Of a stretch of 28,365 nt of DNA, positions 24,647 through 28,365 are shown in pieces. The notes below the pieces were generated by a model. It ran no database searches. It saw nothing but the letters and a program-made list of their open reading frames with translations, and had not been told where the DNA came from. The position numbers and the translations under genes are program-made. Source of the stretch: a virus; the IMG/VR virus record IMGVR_UViG_3300045922_000715, positions 1-28,365 of that record. One strand, 5' to 3'. Positions within the stretch are counted from its first letter, which is position 1; each line of letters starts with the position of its first letter.

Positions 24647-25363
24647 ATGGGTGGATTAATTTATAAAATAACCAATAAAATCAACGGTAAAAGCTATGTA
24701 GGGCTCACAACCCAAAAGCTTTCAGTTCGTTTTTATAAACATTTAAGTTCCAGTAACTGTACGGCCATATCTGCAGCTATTCAAAAGTATGGAAAAAACA
24801 ACTTTGAAGTTGTTGCTATAGACTCTTCCGATTCTTTGGAAGAGCTGAAAAAGAAAGAATCTTTTTACATACAGACCCTCGGTACCCTTTCTCCGCACGG
24901 ATACAATCTGACTTCCGGTGGAGAAGCGCCATCTCCTTCGTTGGAAACAAGAGAGAAACTATCTCAGGCATTTAAGGGCAAGAAGCGATCGAAAGATGCC
25001 AGAAAAAGAATAGCAGAGGGCAAAAAAGGCAAGAAGACAGGGCCCTGCTCTGAAGGAAGAAAGAAAGCAATTTCTGAGGCCCTAAGAGGTAGAAAGCTTT
25101 CAATAGAACATCGTCAGGCACTTTCTATGGCAAAAAAAGGCAGAAAGCTGCCAGCTTTAGCTATCAAAAATAGAATAGCAAACATATCTAGACAAATACT
25201 CTGTCATCAAAACGGAAAGATCTATGATAGTATAATTAAGGCTGCTAGAATTTTAAATCTAGACCCTTCTAGTATTACTAGAAATTGCAAAGGAAAACAA
25301 TCGATAGTAAAAGGATACTCTTTTGAGTATGTGAAAAAGGAAACTACGAATGAGCAAAGCTAA
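24647..25363 (+). CDS. GIY-YIG endonuclease with NUMOD-type DNA-binding repeats (homing endonuclease)
   Basis: 238 residues. The catalytic domain is at the very N terminus: GLIYKITN and SYVGLT form the GIY-YIG pair, with Arg28, Glu71 and GYNLTSGGE (85-93). Basic repeats of the NUMOD3 type follow (KLSQAFKGKKRSKDARKRI, AISEALRGRKLS, ALSMAKKGRKL), then a NUMOD1-like segment with YDSIIKAARILNLDPSSI. This is the modular make-up of free-standing phage homing enzymes such as the SegA group. It sits between terL and the next gene, with a weak start site and a 14-nt overlap at its 3' end. Its likely target is the intron-less or element-less version of this locus. Confidence 0.9.
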   Translation: MGGLIYKITNKINGKSYVGLTTQKLSVRFYKHLSSSNCTAISAAIQKYGKNNFEVVAIDSSDSLEELKKKESFYIQTLGTLSPHGYNLTSGGEAPSPSLETREKLSQAFKGKKRSKDARKRIAEGKKGKKTGPCSEGRKKAISEALRGRKLSIEHRQALSMAKKGRKLPALAIKNRIANISRQILCHQNGKIYDSIIKAARILNLDPSSITRNCKGKQSIVKGYSFEYVKKETTNEQS

Positions 25364-26288
25364 CATATTGGTTTATTTGAATATTTATAGAGATAGTAAT
25401 CCAACAAATTCTCCCAATATGTCCCATACTAAGTGGCAAAGGGAGCTTCAGGGAGTTTCTGCTGAGAAGCCCCAAAGTATCGAGTTCAGCCTCGCACCTG
25501 GCGAATCTCGAGTCATGTTCGATGGCCAAAGAACGCTTTCATCAGACAACACCACTGTTTACTCTCTTACTCTCAAGTCTGGAAGTACTTATATGCTAAA
25601 AAACACTAGCGGTACTTCTCCTGCTTTTAGGACTCTTCGAAATATAGGCTCTGATGCAACCTCTCAGATAACAGTTACGGTTTCAGGAAGCCTTATGACC
25701 CTTCAGGGTACGGGAGGCACTATCATATCTACGGCTTCGGTTGTTGTAGGAGATGAAATCTCTATTGGAAATATTTTTAATGCTGCAAACCGTGGCAGGT
25801 TTAAGATTTTGTCAAAAACAACCAACAGCGTTACCGTTGAAAACTCATCGGCTATCGCTGAAGCTTCTATCACTTTAGGTTCTAACTATGCCGACGAAAT
25901 TAGAATTTACTCCGCATCAGGAGTGCAGAAAGGCGACAAAATTAAACTTGGTTCTGGATTTTTTTCGACTAATCAAAGTACATACGAAGTTACAGGGGTA
26001 CAAGATAATTTGGTCGAATTTTTCTCTGCTGGTGTATTGGCCACCGAAACAGGGCTGGTAAACCCTTCAGTTACTATTTATTCTTCAGCAAAAAAGCTTG
26101 TGTATGTAGAAACCGATAAGCCTGTAAATGTTACTGTTAACGGTATCGCAGAATCTAAGATCGAGCCTTTTATAGAAGGCAATAATTCACTTCCTGGTAT
26201 GCTCTTAAAGCGTTCTACGATGTGGGAGATGACGATCACTAATAACGGTACGGATATGGCAACCCTTTACTTTGTAAGTATCGAGTAA
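25350..26288 (+). CDS. putative structural protein, beta-rich
   Basis: 312 residues, rich in Ser, Thr, Gly and Asn with repeating beta-strand-like stretches (SQITVTVSGSLMTLQG; KPVNVTVNGIAE; WEMTITNNGTDMATLYFVSI). No catalytic motif or membrane segment. An AAGGAAA site precedes the ATG. Its place between terminase and portal suggests a virion component such as a decoration, neck or fibre protein, but no family was recognised. Confidence 0.7.
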   Translation: MSKANILVYLNIYRDSNPTNSPNMSHTKWQRELQGVSAEKPQSIEFSLAPGESRVMFDGQRTLSSDNTTVYSLTLKSGSTYMLKNTSGTSPAFRTLRNIGSDATSQITVTVSGSLMTLQGTGGTIISTASVVVGDEISIGNIFNAANRGRFKILSKTTNSVTVENSSAIAEASITLGSNYADEIRIYSASGVQKGDKIKLGSGFFSTNQSTYEVTGVQDNLVEFFSAGVLATETGLVNPSVTIYSSAKKLVYVETDKPVNVTVNGIAESKIEPFIEGNNSLPGMLLKRSTMWEMTITNNGTDMATLYFVSIE

Positions 26289-26291
26289 TCT

Positions 26292-28365
26292 ATGTCAGAA
26301 GATCAGCAAAAAACAAAAAAGAATGTGATTTTTGCGGCAGGAGAAATTGACGCAGCCGTATTAGAAGCCAATAACTTAGTAAAAAATGAAGGTGAGGGAC
26401 CCCTTACGTTTGCCATCAAGCATGCGATGGGGACGGCTAAAAAAAGTGCTGCTCCTCGTATCGGTTTTACAGAAGACCCAGTATCGACTGATCACTATGC
26501 AGGCGTTTATAAAATTAAGAAGAAGCTTCTTCCTGATTCGGTTCTCAAACTTGTTCGCGTCCAAAACCACTTGGTGGCATCAATACTTAGAGCACGGGCA
26601 AACACGATGTCCATGTTTGGACACATTAAGAAAGATCGTTTTGATGTAGGTATTGAAGTTTCTATCAAATCAGAATTTGAAGAACACATCAAGCCAGAGC
26701 AAATGGTTAAGGTTAAAGACCGTATCGAGAGATTTAAAAAAATGTTGGTCAATTGTGGCCACACTGAGGGCTTGCCAGAAAATGAAAAAATGAGCCTTTC
26801 AGACTTTTTCTATCTCCAAACTATGGACGGATTATCTTTAGGCCGTTTCGCTACCGAGATTGTCTACGAAGAAAATGACAACGGCGACGGTTCAAATCTA
26901 AAAGATCGCGCCAAAAAATTTAATCGTTTTCGACCTGTTGACGCAGGCACTGTATATAGAACGGTAAAAAAAGGCGAAACAGCTCAGGGTTTAAGACAGT
27001 CTGGTATCAGACTTCTTGAACAGGTTACGGGCAAAAAAATTAATGGGGCCGCCTTCGAAAAAGATGAATACGCGTATGTTCAGGTTATAGAGGGCACGCC
27101 AAAACAGGCTTTTGCACCAGATGAATTGCTGGTTCACAACCTTTTCCCATCAAACGATATTGATCATAACGGTTACCCAGTAACCCCTATCGATACATGT
27201 ATTAGTTCAATTACTACACATCTTTCGATTGATGCCTACAACAAGCTTTACTTTCAGAACGGAAGGGCCGCTAAAGGTATCCTGGTAATCAAGTCTGAAG
27301 AGCTTGATCAGAATACTTTAAACCAGTTAAAACAAGACTTTATGGCATCCATCAACAATGTAGGCAACTCTTTCAGAGTCCCTGTATTCGGAGTCGGTAA
27401 AGAAGACGAGATAGGCTGGACGCCTATGGTTTCAAGTGCAGGAGATGGAGAATTCCAATTCTTGTACGATGCGGTCGCAAGAAATATCTTGTCAACTTTT
27501 AGTATGTCGCCTGATGAACTTCCTGGCTATGGACACTTGTCAAGGGGGACGAACGCTCAGACATTGTCTGAATGTTTCGATATAGACTCTCCTTTCTTGT
27601 CCAGTCTCGGATATAAGACTGCTAGACAAATTCTTGGAGAAAAAACAGAAGCACCTCTTATGGTGTGGACTGGTAAAAAATGGCAAGAAGGTAGGGTATT
27701 TAAAACTGGAACCAAACAATTGGCCCAAACAGTTACAACTAGCGGTTTAACCGTAAGAACGTCTCCAGACCACAGATTTTTAGCTTTAGGTGAAGACGGA
27801 TCGCCTGTATGGGTTCACCAGTCAGATTTAAAAGAAGGTGATTACGTTCTAGTTAACGCTCAGCCTATAAAAGGACACGAGGATTTCTTACCTTCTTTTA
27901 ACGGCAAAAAAATTACTAAAGAACTTCTTGAAGTTCTAGGCTGGATGACAGGAGACGGTTCTCTTATTGCTCCTCGTTTTAGAGCAGGTGGAAAGATAGC
28001 CTTATTTTATCATCACGATAAAGAAGCAGACGTACAACAAAGACATTTAAATATACTGACTTCTTTTGGTGTTAACGCCAAAGAAGACAATAAGCCCGTT
28101 TCTCCAGAAGAGCAAGAAAAAATTAAGGGGCGCTATGGATTTAAAAATGTAGCAGAGTTAAGAAGGCGCATAACTATCTATGATACCGATTTTGTTAGAT
28201 TTTTACTAGAAAATGGATTTGAAACCTCTTCAAACGGTAAATCCATCCCAGAATTCTTGCATCTAATACCTGCTGAATATAAGGCTGCCTTTTTAAGAGG
28301 ACTATTCTCCGCCGATGGACATGCGACCACCACAGGACAGATTATTTTAACTATACAAGAAGATC
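26292..28365 (+). CDS. portal protein interrupted in frame by an intein (partial)
   Basis: 691 residues are visible to the window edge. The first 427 are portal-like: a core including FAPDELLVHN, a helix-rich region, and SPDELPGYGHLSRGTNAQTLSE, the conserved end of a loop in portals of large phages. The portal is the dodecameric ring through which DNA enters the head. At residue 428 (Cys) an intein begins. The ATG lies 3 nt after the previous stop with only a weak GAG upstream. The C-terminal extein is outside the window, so resumption after the intein cannot be checked here. Confidence 0.85.
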   Translation, partial: MSEDQQKTKKNVIFAAGEIDAAVLEANNLVKNEGEGPLTFAIKHAMGTAKKSAAPRIGFTEDPVSTDHYAGVYKIKKKLLPDSVLKLVRVQNHLVASILRARANTMSMFGHIKKDRFDVGIEVSIKSEFEEHIKPEQMVKVKDRIERFKKMLVNCGHTEGLPENEKMSLSDFFYLQTMDGLSLGRFATEIVYEENDNGDGSNLKDRAKKFNRFRPVDAGTVYRTVKKGETAQGLRQSGIRLLEQVTGKKINGAAFEKDEYAYVQVIEGTPKQAFAPDELLVHNLFPSNDIDHNGYPVTPIDTCISSITTHLSIDAYNKLYFQNGRAAKGILVIKSEELDQNTLNQLKQDFMASINNVGNSFRVPVFGVGKEDEIGWTPMVSSAGDGEFQFLYDAVARNILSTFSMSPDELPGYGHLSRGTNAQTLSECFDIDSPFLSSLGYKTARQILGEKTEAPLMVWTGKKWQEGRVFKTGTKQLAQTVTTSGLTVRTSPDHRFLALGEDGSPVWVHQSDLKEGDYVLVNAQPIKGHEDFLPSFNGKKITKELLEVLGWMTGDGSLIAPRFRAGGKIALFYHHDKEADVQQRHLNILTSFGVNAKEDNKPVSPEEQEKIKGRYGFKNVAELRRRITIYDTDFVRFLLENGFETSSNGKSIPEFLHLIPAEYKAAFLRGLFSADGHATTTGQIILTIQED
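27573..28365 (+). mobile_element. large LAGLIDADG intein in the portal gene (partial)
   Basis: Begins at Cys428 of the portal product: block A is CFDIDSPFLSSLGYKTARQI, block B TVRTSPDHRFLALG (TxxH present). A homing endonuclease domain follows, with both LAGLIDADG helices visible: LLEVLGWMTGDGSL and FLRGLFSADGHAT. 264 residues are seen and the C-terminal splicing motif is beyond the window. It is a contiguous, bifunctional intein, unlike the split one in dnaE. Confidence 0.9.

Noticed and set aside
1-28365. tRNA genes, CRISPR arrays and rho-independent terminators
   Set aside because: No regular spaced repeats or tRNA-like cloverleaf were noticed, gaps between genes are too short, and no convergent gene ends occur in the window.

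Overview
The window looks like part of a large, moderately AT-rich tailed-phage genome. It carries a large terminase subunit and portal next to each other. It also carries a phage-encoded replisome (DNA polymerase III alpha, DnaQ-type exonuclease), class Ia ribonucleotide reductase, a Rad50/Mre11-type nuclease pair (T4 gp46/gp47-like), a UvsW-like helicase, a divergent sigma factor and a GroEL-type chaperonin. Genes are tightly packed with 1-25 nt overlaps (TAATG, ATGA) and clear Shine-Dalgarno sequences. No rRNA, tRNA or CRISPR was seen. The host cannot be named from this sequence.

Layout. Positions 1-20889 are one leftward block. From its 5' end (right to left) it reads: helicase, sigma-like factor, a GroES-like small protein, Mre11-like phosphoesterase, two small proteins, a membrane-anchored trypsin-like protease, a zinc-ribbon protein, Rad50-like ATPase, two small proteins, HNH nuclease, NrdB, NrdA, two helical/low-complexity proteins, a large metallophosphoesterase, two small proteins, DnaQ and then DnaE. 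Positions 20945-28365 are a rightward block: GroEL-like chaperonin, TerL, GIY-YIG endonuclease, a putative structural protein and the portal, which runs off the window. The two blocks diverge from a 55-bp region holding a perfect 12-bp palindrome.

The most striking system is at the left end. The replicative polymerase gene is physically fractured by a split intein. dnaE-N ends in a 97-residue N-intein half. A free-standing Vsr-like (PD-(D/E)XK) endonuclease gene follows in a second reading frame. A separate small gene in the third frame then starts with a 38-residue C-intein half that leads into the rest of DnaE. An active polymerase should therefore require protein trans-splicing. This is the 'fractured gene' arrangement, here in a phage polymerase, and the splice point lies three residues downstream of the well-known cyanobacterial split DnaE site. 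The portal gene carries a second, contiguous LAGLIDADG intein. With the GIY-YIG and HNH genes, four nuclease families sit in 28 kb.

A second hidden system is a probable phage GroEL/GroES pair. The 100-residue protein at 17902-18204 follows the GroES layout, including a mobile-loop-like motif, and lies just downstream of the sigma gene. A recurring ATGTGATA motif upstream of several leftward genes is a candidate promoter element, possibly read by the phage sigma factor.
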